Source: Flavobacterium anseongense | Lineage (GTDB): Bacteria > Bacteroidota > Bacteroidia > Flavobacteriales > Flavobacteriaceae | Assembly (NCBI RefSeq): GCF_021608185.1 | Contig: NZ_JAKIHN010000002.1 | Location: 124,001-188,000 of the forward strand | Direction: 5' to 3' | DNA: 64,000 bases | Part shown: in pieces, positions 34,729 to 45,265 of the stretch | Position numbering within the stretch: position 1 is the stretch's first letter | Layout of the letters: each line of letters starts with the position of its first letter | Position numbers and translations under genes: made by a program | The notes under the pieces: generated by a model | Database searches by the model: none | The model's input: the letters and a program-made list of their open reading frames with translations, nothing else | Told to the model about the DNA's origin: nothing

Positions 34729-37461
34729 TTATTCTAACGACAGGGTTATCTGTCCATCATCTCCGGTTTCTGTCTGGATATCATCTGAAACATCGGTTTC
34801 ATCACTTACTTCCATTTCTTCAGCTGGTTCGGGTTCAGGTTCTTCGTATGGCAATGGTTCTAACAAATTCACTTGTTTCAGTTTATCCGTTGTGAGTTGA
34901 TTTCCCAATGCTTTTATTCCTTTAACAGCAATGAATTCTTCCAGATTTATTGTCTGATTATCTTTCTGTACACCTTTCACTTTAGCAAAAACAATTTCCG
35001 CCATTGGTCGCCAATCTGTCGAAACAATTTCGAGTTGTGACTTTTCGTGTTCTGTAATGAAGATTTCTTCTTTGTTTTCGTTTTCGACCAAGAAACGCTT
35101 GATAAAATAACGCTCCTTTTCGCCGTCATAATAAATCGCTGAAATCGGTTTGTTTGGATTCCATTTTTCCATCACCACAATATCTTCATCAAAATGCGTT
35201 GTCAGTTCCGGAATAATAGTTTTCAGTTTTCCAGATTGATTAATCAATAACAATCTGTCATTTGGTCTGAATTCACCCAGCAACTCACCTCTTCCATCTA
35301 CATTTAATCTTTGAACAGTGTCATCAAACCAAACTTTTCTCGGACGCAAAGTAGAAATTCCTTTTTCCTTTAATTCGATTTTCTTGATTGGATATTTGGT
35401 AACCGTATTTCCACGTGAAGCTCTTCCTTTGATGGCAATATCAGTAAAATCTAAATCCCATTTCAATTTCTTTATGCTTCCAACCTGACGTAATAAAACG
35501 GTAATCACCTCAGCTTCTCCATTCGGATTTGCCGAAAAATACAAGACTTGTGAGCCTGCTTTTTCCTGTGTTAAATCATAAAACTTATCACGCGTAACTC
35601 CGGAAACGTTAAAACGTTTGATGAACGTAGAGCCATTTTTACCATCGCGATAAATCATGTTGTAAATGGTGCGTTTGTCATTCTTATCAAAAACAGCAAT
35701 ATGAATGATATCCTTGCCTACAAACTTCTTGTCATCTACTTTAGAAATCATCATTTTTCCGTCGCGAAGGAACACAATCACGTCATCAATATCGGAACAA
35801 TCGGCAACATATTCGTCTTTTTTCAAACCGGTTCCAAAGAAACCTTCTTCTTTGTTTACGTATAGTTTGGTGTTTCTTAAAACTACTTTGGTAGCTTCAA
35901 TATTGTCAAAACTTCTCAACTCGGTTTGACGTTCACGACCTTTTCCGTATTTGTCTTTCAGCATTTGAAAGAAGTTGATTGCAAAATCAATAATGTGATC
36001 CAAATCGTGTTTTACCTGTTCCATTTCGGCTTCCAATTTCGAAATCGCATCATCAGCTTTATCCGAGTCAAAACGCGTGATACGAATCATCGGAATCTGT
36101 GTCAGCTTTTGCAAATCGTCATCGTTGATTTCACGCACAAACGATTTTGAAAACGGTTTGAAAGCTTTATACATATATTCGTAAAGCGATTCTCTGTCTG
36201 AATACAATTTGAAATCGATATACATTTCTTCCCGAATGAAAATCTTTTCGAGCGTAGCAAAATGCCATTTATTTTCGAGTTCATCCAACTGAATTTCTAA
36301 CTCACGCTTCAACAAATCAACAGTTCTGTGTGTTGAGATTTTCAACATATCCGAAACACCAATAAACAACGGTTTATGGTTTTCAATTACGCATCCTAAT
36401 GGCGCCACCGAAGTTTCGCAGGCCGTGAACGCATAAAGTGCATCGATGGTTTTATCTGGAGAAACACCGGGCGGAAGATGAATAAGAATTTCAACTTCAG
36501 CTGCTGTATTGTCTTCTATTTTTTTGACTTTGATTTTCCCTTTTTCATTTGCTTTAAGAATACTGTCAATCAAAGTTGAAGTATTCGTTGAAAACGGAAT
36601 TTGGGTAATTACTAATGTCTGTTTGTCTAATTGTCCAATTTTGGCACGTACACGAACTCTTCCGCCACGTAATCCATCATTGTATGCCGAAACATCTGCG
36701 ATTCCTGCAGTTGGAAAATCAGGGAAAAGTGTAAACGGTTTGTTCTTTAAAACTTTTATTGAACATTCTATCAGTTCATTAAAATTGTGTGGCAACACTT
36801 TCGTGGATAAACCAACGGCAATTCCTTCTGCACCTTGAGCCAACAACAACGGAAATTTCACAGGAAGATTTACCGGTTCATTTCTTCTTCCGTCATATGA
36901 AGCCTGCCAGGTTGTAATTTTTGGAGAATATAGAATATCGTGACCAAGCTTAGAAATTCGGGCTTCAATATAACGAGAAGCTGCAGCACTGTCACCTGTG
37001 AGAATGTTTCCCCAGTTTCCCTGCATGTCGATAAGCAAATCCTTCTGACCAATCTGCACCATCGCATCACCAATACTGGCATCTCCGTGGGGATGATACT
37101 GCATCGTGTGCCCAACGATGTTTGCGACCTTGTTGTAACGTCCGTCATCCAACTCTTTCATCGAGTGCATGATACGACGCTGCACCGGTTTGAAACCATC
37201 TTCAATGGCAGGAACAGCACGCTCCAGAATTACATAGGAAGCATAATCCAGAAACCAATCCTTGTACATTCCTGTAACTTTGGTAATGGTATCTTCGGGA
37301 TTGACTTCTTCATGGTCGTAAAAATGATCACCTGAACCTTTGAGGTCTTCAAAACCTTCATCGGAAGCGTCATCAAACGATTGCTCCGCCTGTTCGCTGT
37401 CGCTCGGGTCGTTGTTCTCGTCTTCGTTTGGAATTATATCGTCTTCTTCGTCGTTGTTCAT
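34729..37461 (-). CDS. parC: DNA topoisomerase IV subunit A (gyrase/topo IV A family)
   Basis: 910 residues. This is the DNA-breakage subunit, with catalytic Tyr164 in AASRYIEARI, preceded by MQYHPHGDASIGDAM (quinolone-pocket region). The C-terminal half is a beta-pinwheel (repeated YPIKKIELKEKGI-like blades) for DNA wrapping. The N-terminal 45 residues and the last 45 are acidic, rich in E and D, a lineage feature. It lies 30 nt downstream of parE; together they form the tetramer. The recurrent 24-nt leader hairpin sits directly before its ATG. Confidence 0.93.
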   Translation of the reverse strand: MNNDEEDDIIPNEDENNDPSDSEQAEQSFDDASDEGFEDLKGSGDHFYDHEEVNPEDTITKVTGMYKDWFLDYASYVILERAVPAIEDGFKPVQRRIMHSMKELDDGRYNKVANIVGHTMQYHPHGDASIGDAMVQIGQKDLLIDMQGNWGNILTGDSAAASRYIEARISKLGHDILYSPKITTWQASYDGRRNEPVNLPVKFPLLLAQGAEGIAVGLSTKVLPHNFNELIECSIKVLKNKPFTLFPDFPTAGIADVSAYNDGLRGGRVRVRAKIGQLDKQTLVITQIPFSTNTSTLIDSILKANEKGKIKVKKIEDNTAAEVEILIHLPPGVSPDKTIDALYAFTACETSVAPLGCVIENHKPLFIGVSDMLKISTHRTVDLLKRELEIQLDELENKWHFATLEKIFIREEMYIDFKLYSDRESLYEYMYKAFKPFSKSFVREINDDDLQKLTQIPMIRITRFDSDKADDAISKLEAEMEQVKHDLDHIIDFAINFFQMLKDKYGKGRERQTELRSFDNIEATKVVLRNTKLYVNKEEGFFGTGLKKDEYVADCSDIDDVIVFLRDGKMMISKVDDKKFVGKDIIHIAVFDKNDKRTIYNMIYRDGKNGSTFIKRFNVSGVTRDKFYDLTQEKAGSQVLYFSANPNGEAEVITVLLRQVGSIKKLKWDLDFTDIAIKGRASRGNTVTKYPIKKIELKEKGISTLRPRKVWFDDTVQRLNVDGRGELLGEFRPNDRLLLINQSGKLKTIIPELTTHFDEDIVVMEKWNPNKPISAIYYDGEKERYFIKRFLVENENKEEIFITEHEKSQLEIVSTDWRPMAEIVFAKVKGVQKDNQTINLEEFIAVKGIKALGNQLTTDKLKQVNLLEPLPYEEPEPEPAEEMEVSDETDVSDDIQTETGDDGQITLSLE

Positions 37462-37488
37462 TTATGCTGAATTTATTTCAGTATCTTT
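37462..37488 (-). promoter_or_regulatory. Recurrent 5'-leader hairpin element, copy 2
   Basis: On the minus strand, GATACTGAAATAAATTCAGC is followed by ATAA and immediately by the parC ATG. TGAA and TTCA-type arms (CTGAA/TTCAG) can fold. The parE stop at 37492 borders it, so the element fills the 30-nt junction. Confidence 0.6.
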
Positions 37489-37491
37489 TAA

Positions 37492-39348
37492 TTAATTCTT
37501 CTCCACCACATCCAATTCCACTTTCAGGTTATTGATAATAAAAACCTGTCTGTCCGGTGTGTTTTTACCCATATAGAATTCGAGTAAAGTCTCTATTGAT
37601 GTTGCTTTATCTAACATCACAGGATCTAATCGGATGCTTTCGCCAATGAAATGTTTGAACTCGTCCGGTGAAATTTCTCCCAATCCTTTGAATCGTGTGA
37701 TTTCCGGTTTTGGTTTTAGCTTTTCAATCGCATCTATACGTTCCTGTTCGCTATAGCAATAGATGGTTTCCTTTTTATTTCGCACACGGAATAAAGGCGT
37801 TTGCAAAATATATAAATGTCCGTCTTTAATCAACTCTGGAAAAAACTGCAGGAAGAATGTAATCAATAACAATCTAATGTGCATTCCATCAACATCGGCA
37901 TCGGTAGCAATTACGATATTGTTGTAACGCAAATCGCCCATGTCCTCCTCTATATCTAAAGCTGCCTGAAGCAGATTGAATTCTTCGTTTTCGTAAACGA
38001 TTTTCTTTGACATTCCATACGAATTCAAAGGCTTTCCACGTAAACTGAAAACCGCTTGTGTATTTACATCACGGCTTTTGGTTATTGAACCTGACGCAGA
38101 ATCTCCCTCGGTAATAAAAAGCGTACTTTCTAAACTTCTTGGGTTTTTGGCATCGGTTAAATGCACACGGCAATCGCGTAGTTTTTTATTGTGTAAACTT
38201 GATTTCTTTGCTCTGTCTTTTGCCAGTTTACGGATTCCGGATAGTTCTTTTCGCTCGCGCTCCGCCTGTAAAATCTTGCGTAAAAGTAAATCCGCAACTT
38301 CTGGATTTTTATGCAAATAATTATCAAGTTTGGTTTTGATAAAATCGTTGACAAATGTACGCACAGATGGGCCTTTCGGACCAATCTCTGTCGAGCCCAA
38401 TTTTGTTTTTGTTTGTGATTCGAAAACAGGTTCTTCTACTTTCACAGCTACCGCAGAAACAATTGATTTACGGATATCCGAAGCTTCAAAAGGTTTGTTA
38501 TAAAACTCTTTGATGGTTTTTACAATCGCCTCGCGGAAAGCACCTAAATGTGTTCCACCCTGCGTTGTATTTTGTCCGTTTACAAACGAATGGTATTCTT
38601 CTGAGTATTGTGATTTACTGTGTGTCAAAGCGATTTCGATATCATCGCCTTCCAAATGAATTACCGGATATTGCATGTCTTCTTCGGTAATTGTTTCTTC
38701 CAAAAGATCTTTTAAACCAAATTCTGAAAAGTATTTTTCACCGTTATAATAAATCGTTAACCCACGATTTAAGTAACAGTAATTTTTGAGCATCTTGATA
38801 ATATACTCATTACGGTATTTGTAGTTTTTGAAAATGGTTTCATCGGCAACGAAAGAAACTTTGGTTCCTCTTCGTTTGGTTGATTCAACTATATCTTCTT
38901 CGATGGTTAGATTTCCGGCAGAGAACTCAGCCGCTTTTTGTTGGTTATCACGAACCGATTCCACACGGAAGTAATTGGACAAGGCATTTACGGCTTTTGT
39001 TCCTACTCCATTCAGACCTACTGATTTCTTAAAAGCTTTCGAGTCGTATTTTCCACCAGTATTCATTTTGGACACAACATCCACAACTTTCCCTAACGGA
39101 ATGCCTCGACCGTAATCACGCACAGAAACCATTTTGTCTTTTATGGTGACTTCAATAACTTTTCCGGCACCCATAACAAACTCATCGATACAGTTATCAA
39201 TGGTTTCCTTGAGAAGAATATAAATTCCATCATCGGGCGAAGACCCATCACCAAGTTTTCCGATGTACATTCCGGGACGCATACGGATGTGTTCCTTCCA
39301 GTCTAACGAACGGATATTATCTTCGGTATATTGATTTTGATCTGACAT
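37492..39348 (-). CDS. parE: DNA topoisomerase IV subunit B
   Basis: 618 residues. The GHKL ATPase has RMRPGMYIG, the DNCIDEF (N box) and [11 protein letters not shown]. The transducer follows, then a TOPRIM domain with [12 protein letters not shown] (catalytic Glu) and [15 protein letters not shown] (DxD). The GyrB C-terminal end has [12 protein letters not shown]. The short length, lacking the GyrB insert, fits ParE/type 2 B subunits. It is upstream of and co-transcribed with parC; its promoter would lie in 39349-39442. Confidence 0.96.
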   Translation of the reverse strand: MSDQNQYTEDNIRSLDWKEHIRMRPGMYIGKLGDGSSPDDGIYILLKETIDNCIDEFVMGAGKVIEVTIKDKMVSVRDYGRGIPLGKVVDVVSKMNTGGKYDSKAFKKSVGLNGVGTKAVNALSNYFRVESVRDNQQKAAEFSAGNLTIEEDIVESTKRRGTKVSFVADETIFKNYKYRNEYIIKMLKNYCYLNRGLTIYYNGEKYFSEFGLKDLLEETITEEDMQYPVIHLEGDDIEIALTHSKSQYSEEYHSFVNGQNTTQGGTHLGAFREAIVKTIKEFYNKPFEASDIRKSIVSAVAVKVEEPVFESQTKTKLGSTEIGPKGPSVRTFVNDFIKTKLDNYLHKNPEVADLLLRKILQAERERKELSGIRKLAKDRAKKSSLHNKKLRDCRVHLTDAKNPRSLESTLFITEGDSASGSITKSRDVNTQAVFSLRGKPLNSYGMSKKIVYENEEFNLLQAALDIEEDMGDLRYNNIVIATDADVDGMHIRLLLITFFLQFFPELIKDGHLYILQTPLFRVRNKKETIYCYSEQERIDAIEKLKPKPEITRFKGLGEISPDEFKHFIGESIRLDPVMLDKATSIETLLEFYMGKNTPDRQVFIINNLKVELDVVEKN

Positions 39349-39442
39349 TTTGGATTTAGCGATTTTGTGCTAATATAAGTAAATCGAAGGATTTTTGAAA
39401 TGATAGTTGTCAAAGTTATTAAGAATGATATTGACAAAAAAT

Positions 39443-39476
39443 AGTTGGCATTGTTCAGTAGCAGTTGGCAGTTTTT
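39443..39476. repeat. Dispersed word repeat CAGTTGGCAG, copy 2
   Basis: AGTTGGCATTGTTCAGTAGCAGTTGGCAG: iterated words matching 9753-9778, located between parE and a beta-barrel gene. Confidence 0.5.
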
Positions 39477-39483
39477 GAGCATA

Positions 39484-39516
39484 AAAAAACCTGTAGAATT
39501 TCTACAGGTTGTATTT
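39484..39516. terminator. Bidirectional terminator
   Basis: AACCTGTAGAA, one T, TTCTACAGGTT: a perfect 11-bp stem flanked by A7 and T7 runs. It ends the beta-barrel gene on the minus strand. Confidence 0.85.
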
Positions 39517-39531
39517 TTTTTATTGTGAATT

Positions 39532-40185
39532 TTATTTTATATCAAATGAATAACCTAAAATCAAGTTTAGTGAATTTGTTTTAACTGAGTTCCCTCCGGT
39601 TACATTCACTTTACTGGTATTGAGTAACCCGAGATTTTCTCTTAGCTCAATGGTAATTTCCTGATTGTTTTTAAGTTTGAAATTTTTGCCGAAACCCAGA
39701 ACCAAACCGGCATCTAACTTTTTATTTAAACTTGTTGTGTCATCAGTAGAGTTGTAGTAATCTTCGTGTGTTTGAGATTTTAGCAAATAACCAACAAATA
39801 ATCCAGCATCAGCATAAAAACTTTGCTTAGCTCCGATTTTATATTTCAATACTATCGGAAGCGTAATATATTGATAATTAGCTTCTGCATTAAGGTTCCC
39901 AATGGCAGGATCTTCAGGACTAGGAATAAACCCACTGGGAGTTCCGGCTGCAGTTTTTCTGTCGTAAGACAAATTAGCCAATAGAGACAATTTATCTTTG
40001 AGTGGATATTCCACAGAAACTCCAACTAAAAAATCAAAACCTGCATCGAGTTCTTCTGCAGCTTTATTGCCTCTGAAACTGGAATAAGTCACCCCGCCAT
40101 TAACTCCGAATCTAATTTTACTTTGAGCAAAAAAATCATTGCTTACTAAAGCAACTAAACAGATACAAAATACTAATTTTTTCAT
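39532..40185 (-). CDS. PorT-family outer-membrane beta-barrel protein
   Basis: 217 residues: signal peptide (LVFCICLVALVSNDFFAQ), then eight predicted strands starting IRFGVNGGVTYSSFRG and YPLKDKLSLLANLSYDRKTA, ending SLNLILGYSFDIK. The eight-stranded barrel with N-terminal GVNGGVTYS is the PorT/OMP_b-brl pattern. No function can be given. It starts 8 nt after ychF on the same strand, so co-transcription is likely. Confidence 0.85.
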   Translation of the reverse strand: MKKLVFCICLVALVSNDFFAQSKIRFGVNGGVTYSSFRGNKAAEELDAGFDFLVGVSVEYPLKDKLSLLANLSYDRKTAAGTPSGFIPSPEDPAIGNLNAEANYQYITLPIVLKYKIGAKQSFYADAGLFVGYLLKSQTHEDYYNSTDDTTSLNKKLDAGLVLGFGKNFKLKNNQEITIELRENLGLLNTSKVNVTGGNSVKTNSLNLILGYSFDIK

Positions 40186-40193
40186 AAAACGAA

Positions 40194-41288
40194 TTAAACG
40201 TTAAAACGGAAATGCATCACATCACCATCTTTTACTATGTATTCTTTACCTTCTACTCTTAGTTTTCCGGCTTCTTTTGCTTTTGCTTCTGAACCTAAAT
40301 TAGAATAATCGTCAAACGCGATAACTTCAGCACGGATAAATCCTTTTTCAAAATCGGTGTGGATAACTCCGGCCGCTTTTGGTGCTGTATCACCAATGTT
40401 GATTGTCCACGCACGAACTTCTTTAACTCCGGCTGTGAAGTAAGTTTGTTGTTTTAAAAGTTTGTAAGCAGCACGAATTAAAACTGCAGAACCCGGTTCT
40501 TTTAAACCTAAATCTTCCAGGAACATTTGACGTTCTTCGTAGGTTTCTAATTCGGTTATATCGGCTTCTGTTCCAACTGCCAAAACGATTACTTCGGCGT
40601 TTTCATCTTTAACTAATTCACGAACCTGTTCAACATATTTATTTCCGGTTGCAGCCGATTCTTCATCAACATTACAAACGTATAAAACCGGTTTGTTAGT
40701 TATTAATTGAAAATCTTCCAGCAAAACTTCTTCGTCATTATTCTGAGGCACAACGGTTCTGGCTGATTTTGCCTGAAGCAATGCTTCACGGATTCTGTCC
40801 AACAATGCTTTTTCAACCTGAGCTTCTTTATTTCCGGTTTTGGCGGCACGATTTACTTTTTCCAAACGTTTTTCAACGGTTTCTAAATCTTTTAACTGTA
40901 ACTCAATATCGATGGTTTCTTTATCGCGGATTGGGTTTACATTGCCATCAACGTGAACAATATTATCATTATCAAAACAACGCAATACGTGAATAATCGC
41001 ATTACATTCTCTGATGTTTGCCAAGAACTGGTTTCCTAAACCTTCGCCTTTACTGGCTCCTTTTACCAATCCTGCAATATCAACAATATCAACAGTTGCC
41101 ATTTGAACACGTTCCGGTTTTACCAATTCTTCCAAGCGGTTTATTCTTGGATCGGGAACGTTTACTACACCAATATTTGGTTCGATAGTACAAAACGGAA
41201 AGTTAGCACTCTGCGCTTTTGCGTTTGATAAACAATTAAATAAAGTTGATTTCCCCACGTTTGGTAATCCTACAATTCCTGCCTTCAT
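40194..41288 (-). CDS. ychF: Redox-regulated ATPase YchF (Obg-like)
   Basis: 364 residues from the ATG at 41288 (MKAGIVGLPNVGKST); a longer frame reaching 41435 overlaps the upstream gene and lacks homology, so I reject it. P-loop GLPNVGKST, G2/G3 DIVDIAGLVKGASKGEGLGNQFL, and the ATP-specific NxxE variant in LYVCNVDEES. The C-terminal TGS domain ends MHFRFNV. YchF binds ribosomes and prefers ATP over GTP. It is 74 nt downstream of a CarboxypepD-like gene. Confidence 0.97.
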   Translation of the reverse strand: MKAGIVGLPNVGKSTLFNCLSNAKAQSANFPFCTIEPNIGVVNVPDPRINRLEELVKPERVQMATVDIVDIAGLVKGASKGEGLGNQFLANIRECNAIIHVLRCFDNDNIVHVDGNVNPIRDKETIDIELQLKDLETVEKRLEKVNRAAKTGNKEAQVEKALLDRIREALLQAKSARTVVPQNNDEEVLLEDFQLITNKPVLYVCNVDEESAATGNKYVEQVRELVKDENAEVIVLAVGTEADITELETYEERQMFLEDLGLKEPGSAVLIRAAYKLLKQQTYFTAGVKEVRAWTINIGDTAPKAAGVIHTDFEKGFIRAEVIAFDDYSNLGSEAKAKEAGKLRVEGKEYIVKDGDVMHFRFNV

Positions 41289-41362
41289 TTTGATTTTATT
41301 TTTAAAAGTGTGCAAATATAGCGTAATAAAATCAAGAAGCAAAGAATAGAATGTGATATGGA

Positions 41363-42529
41363 TTATGGTCTGAACTCTAGACTGGCTATGATAGCTTCTT
41401 CTTCTTCGGTAGCGGTAAGTCCGGAAATATCCCAATAGTTTGTTAGTATAGAATTCTTTTTGTTGTAAAGCGTCTTTTCCTTGAAAATATCGCTATTATC
41501 ATAAGTAAATTTGTGTGCGCTGAAATTCGTAATCACGAAATAGCTTTTGATTTCTATATCAGTTTTACTATTTTTTTTATCGATTCGTTCAAAACCAATT
41601 TCTTCTTTAGATCCAACTAAATAGTAATTTGTATTATCAAGCCTGTAAATTGTCTTGAAAGATGACTTGTAAATATTTTTGGAGCCCACCGAAGTTTTAT
41701 CTTTAATGTTGGAAATTGTATTTGGTGATGCAAACGAACTTGCTTCTACAATCAATTTCTTTTTTCTGTCGTAAATAATGGTAAAATCATCGCGCATAAC
41801 TTTGGTTGGGTCAACAGGTGTAATTGACATCACATAATAATCATCATTTTTTGAATAGGCCTTAATCAGAAAATCATATTTCTTTTTGGCGTTTGGTTCC
41901 AAAATAGGCTCTAAATACTTGAAGTTGTAATAATTTTGAATAATATCATTAAGGTTATAACCCAAAACGTCCGGACTAAAATCTTCTTCAACCAAACCAT
42001 AAGAACGATTCTGCTCAATCAAAATATCGGCTTTAACATTCTTTTCCTTTCCAGTCATCTGAAAATTCATCAATCCGTCATTATAATAAGAATTGGTGCC
42101 GTTCTTTTTAAAAAATTCTCTTGAATATACCTTTAAACGTCCCGGAATGGTAAGTTTGTTAATCGAGTTTTCGACAATATTTTTAAGGATTCTCTGTGGA
42201 TGCTGTTTAGTAACGATGATTTCATCGAGACCGTTTACGTTGCTTTTTAAATAGAAAACATTTTCTTTCTCTTTAAGTATCGTCGATCTTATTTTGATTT
42301 CGTTATATGCGGAATGTGCAACTTGTATTGTAGAGACACCATTTAAGACAAAAGTAACCTTTCCCTCAGCGTTACTTAACAAAGTCTGTTTTGTTCTTGC
42401 AATATAAACGGTTACATCTTCTATAGGCAGATTAGTGTCAATATCTATTAATACCAAGGATTTTTCGACGTTTTGAGATAAAACGCTGATGCTGAATATA
42501 AAAAGTAATAGTAGAAATATTTTTTTCAT
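41363..42529 (-). CDS. Carboxypeptidase-like regulatory domain protein (exported)
   Basis: 388 residues. A signal peptide (LLLFIFSISVLSQN) is followed by a CarboxypepD_reg-like (DUF4480-type) beta sandwich at about 22-95 (SLVLIDIDTNLPIEDVTVYIARTKQTLLSNAEGKVTFVLNG). The remaining 290 residues have beta-rich segments (DPTKVMRDDFTIIYDRKKKLIVEASSFA) of unknown fold but typical of Bacteroidota envelope proteins. It is upstream of ychF. No catalytic motif seen. Confidence 0.82.
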   Translation of the reverse strand: MKKIFLLLLFIFSISVLSQNVEKSLVLIDIDTNLPIEDVTVYIARTKQTLLSNAEGKVTFVLNGVSTIQVAHSAYNEIKIRSTILKEKENVFYLKSNVNGLDEIIVTKQHPQRILKNIVENSINKLTIPGRLKVYSREFFKKNGTNSYYNDGLMNFQMTGKEKNVKADILIEQNRSYGLVEEDFSPDVLGYNLNDIIQNYYNFKYLEPILEPNAKKKYDFLIKAYSKNDDYYVMSITPVDPTKVMRDDFTIIYDRKKKLIVEASSFASPNTISNIKDKTSVGSKNIYKSSFKTIYRLDNTNYYLVGSKEEIGFERIDKKNSKTDIEIKSYFVITNFSAHKFTYDNSDIFKEKTLYNKKNSILTNYWDISGLTATEEEEAIIASLEFRP

Positions 42530-42673
42530 ACTATAAATTTGGGCTAAACAAATTTAACAAAATAATTTTCACTAAAACAAATTTACCTTTTTGATTGTTA
42601 AATCATTAGGATAATTTTATTGTTTTTCTTAAAAAAATATTAAATTGCAAGGCTAACATCTAACAAAATATTT

Positions 42674-45118
42674 ATGAAAAAAATTACTTTACTATTATTG
42701 GTCGCACCAATTTCGGCAGTTTTTGCTCAAAACGAGCCAAACGAAACGAAATCAGATTCGACAAAAATTCAAACTTTGCAGGAAGTACAAATTGTAGGTT
42801 CCAGAAATGTTAAACGAACGGTTGTAAATTCGGCAGTTCCAATCGACATCATTAATGTAAAAGACATTACTACCCAAAGTGGTAAAATTGAAATCAATGA
42901 ATTACTTCAATATTTAGCGCCATCTTTTAATGCCAACAAACAATCGGGGTCTGATGGTGCCGATCACGTTGACCCGGCGACTTTAAGAGGAATGGGGCCA
43001 GATCAGACTTTGGTATTAATCAACGGAAAAAGAAGACATCAATCCTCATTGGTTAATTTATTCGGAACCCGAGGTCGTGGAAATACCGGGACTGATTTGA
43101 ATGCTATCCCTGCAACTGCTATCAAAAGAATAGAAATCCTTCGTGATGGTGCAGCGGCGCAATATGGTTCAGATGCTATTGCAGGTGTAATTAATATTGT
43201 TTTAAATGATAATGTTGATGAATTTAACGGTATGATTACTACCGGAATTTTCAGGAATGATGCCGATGGCGATTTTCTTCCGGGAACGCCAAATACGCCA
43301 GGTTTCCGATTAGACGAAAACGGAAACGGAAATTCTTATGGAAAAGACAAGAACTATGATGGATTTTCGGTAAAAGCCGGAGCCAATTATGGAGTTAAAA
43401 TAGGAAAGAATGGTGGATTTGCTAATTTCACCGGTGAATATTTATCCAAAGACAAAACGCTTCGTCCTTCTTTTGATTTCAGAAAAGGTTTTGGTGATGC
43501 CGAAATCAAGAGCTATAATCTGATGGCAAATATTCAGATTCCGCTATCTAACAAAATTGACTTTTATGTTTTTGGTGGAAGAAACGACAGAAATACTGAT
43601 GCTTATGCTTTTACCAGAAATGACGGAGAACGTGTGGTAGAATCTATTTATCCTGGTGGTTATACGCCAAGAATTACTTCAAAAATCATTGACAACTCAG
43701 CTGCATTTGGTTTTAAAGCTAAAGCCGGAGATTGGAAAATTGACTTGAGCAACGCATTTGGACAAAACAAATTTGATTATACCATTAAAGGAACTATCAA
43801 TGCCAGTTTGGAAGATTTATCGCCAACTGAGTTCGATGCCGGTGGATTTAGTCTGACACAAAATACAACCAACCTTGACTTTTCAAGAAATTTCAAATCG
43901 GTTTTAAATGGACTTAACTTTGCTTTTGGTGGTGAATATCGTATAGAAAAATATGATATCACAGCCGGAGAAGAAGGTTCGTATGCAACTTATGATACCA
44001 ACGGCGTGCCTATTACCAATCCATTGACTCAGTCGGCTCCTATTGACCCAATCTCAGGTAATCCAAGACCCGGAGGTTCACAAGGTTTTCCCGGCTTTAG
44101 TCCGGCTAATGAAGTTAGCGAAGACAGAACCAGTGCTGCAGCCTATGTTGATGCCGAATTGGATGTTTCAGATGAATTCTTATTAGGAACTGCGCTTCGT
44201 TATGAAAATTATAGCGACTTCGGAAATACACTTAATCTTAAAATGGCATACAAACTTAAATTGTGCAACAACGTTAGCTTAAGAGGTTCATTCAGTACCG
44301 GATTCAGAGCGCCATCATTGGCTCAAATATACTTTAATACAAGTTTCACTAATTTCAATGCCAGCGGTGCTTCTGAAGTTTTATTAGCTGCAAACGGAAG
44401 TGCCGTAACAGAAGGTTTTGGAATTGATAAACTAAAAGAGGAAAAATCAAAAAATGGCTCAATAGGTTTGACAGGTAAATTCGGAAAATTCACTGCTACA
44501 GTTGACGGTTACTTAATAAATGTAAGCGACAGAATTGTGCTTACAGGGTATTTTGATGCCACAGCTTTAAACTTAGGTGTAGATTCGGCGCAATTCTTTG
44601 TGAATGGTGTAAGTACTGTAACTAAAGGTATTGATGTAGTTATGTCATGGAGAAATACTTTTGGAAGTTCTAAACTTGGAGCGACTTTAATTGGAAATAT
44701 CAATGATATGCAGGTAACCCGAGTTAATAACGGAACTTTAGATCAGGAAACTTTCTTTGGAGCACGTGAAGTCGCATTCTTAAAAGCATCAGCACCAAAC
44801 AGCAAATTTGGTTTGAACCTTAACTATGAAAGAAAGTGGTTTGATATAGGAACCGCTTTTACAAGATTCAGTAAAGTAACCCTTGTAGATTACGCTGGTG
44901 CTAACAACGTTTACAATGCAAAAATTGTAACTGATTTAACCTTAGGATTCCAAGTTGTAAAACAAGTAAAATTGACTGTAGGAAGCAACAACTTATTCAA
45001 TGTCTATCCAACGAAACAAGACGAATCCGGAAATACAGAAGCCGGTGGTTATTGGGATGCCGTTCAGATGGGATTCAACGGAGCTTATTACTATACCAGA
45101 CTTAGTTTCAAGTTCTAA
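42674..45118 (+). CDS. TonB-dependent outer-membrane receptor
   Basis: 814 residues. Signal peptide to FAQ, then a TonB-box-like LQEVQIVGSR. The plug domain spans about 55-180 (SGKIEINELLQYLAPSFNANKQ...TLRGMGPDQTLVLINGKRRHQSS, then AIKRIEILRDGAAAQYGSDAIAGVINIVLN), and a barrel ends in GAYYYTRLSFKF. There is no carboxypeptidase-like leader domain and no SusD partner, so it belongs to the CirA/FepA-like type. The substrate is unknown. It is a single gene with its own terminator. Confidence 0.93.
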   Translation: MKKITLLLLVAPISAVFAQNEPNETKSDSTKIQTLQEVQIVGSRNVKRTVVNSAVPIDIINVKDITTQSGKIEINELLQYLAPSFNANKQSGSDGADHVDPATLRGMGPDQTLVLINGKRRHQSSLVNLFGTRGRGNTGTDLNAIPATAIKRIEILRDGAAAQYGSDAIAGVINIVLNDNVDEFNGMITTGIFRNDADGDFLPGTPNTPGFRLDENGNGNSYGKDKNYDGFSVKAGANYGVKIGKNGGFANFTGEYLSKDKTLRPSFDFRKGFGDAEIKSYNLMANIQIPLSNKIDFYVFGGRNDRNTDAYAFTRNDGERVVESIYPGGYTPRITSKIIDNSAAFGFKAKAGDWKIDLSNAFGQNKFDYTIKGTINASLEDLSPTEFDAGGFSLTQNTTNLDFSRNFKSVLNGLNFAFGGEYRIEKYDITAGEEGSYATYDTNGVPITNPLTQSAPIDPISGNPRPGGSQGFPGFSPANEVSEDRTSAAAYVDAELDVSDEFLLGTALRYENYSDFGNTLNLKMAYKLKLCNNVSLRGSFSTGFRAPSLAQIYFNTSFTNFNASGASEVLLAANGSAVTEGFGIDKLKEEKSKNGSIGLTGKFGKFTATVDGYLINVSDRIVLTGYFDATALNLGVDSAQFFVNGVSTVTKGIDVVMSWRNTFGSSKLGATLIGNINDMQVTRVNNGTLDQETFFGAREVAFLKASAPNSKFGLNLNYERKWFDIGTAFTRFSKVTLVDYAGANNVYNAKIVTDLTLGFQVVKQVKLTVGSNNLFNVYPTKQDESGNTEAGGYWDAVQMGFNGAYYYTRLSFKF

Positions 45119-45141
45119 TTTGATTACAATATAATTAATAC

Positions 45142-45172
45142 AAAACCTGAGTTAACGCTCAGGTTTTTTTTT
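45142..45172 (+). terminator. Terminator of the TonB receptor gene
   Basis: AACCTGAG, loop TTAACG, CTCAGGTT, then T8, 24 nt after the stop. Confidence 0.9.
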
Positions 45173-45230
45173 ATGTGAAAGGTATAACTTAAACTCAAAA
45201 TGATGTAACGACATTCAAGCTGTTGTAAAG

Positions 45231-45238
45231 TAAATTTG
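45231..45238 (+). promoter_or_regulatory. -7 box of the small exported protein gene
   Basis: TAAATTTG is an exact TAnnTTTG box 27 bp before the ATG at 45266. Confidence 0.45.
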
Positions 45239-45265
45239 TAACATACTAACATTAAAATAATTATT

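Noticed and set aside
41289..41435. N-terminal extension of ychF
   Set aside because: The frame is open, but the extension overlaps the upstream gene, is basic/aromatic without family similarity, and the universal YchF start is MKAGIVGLPNVGKST at 41288.
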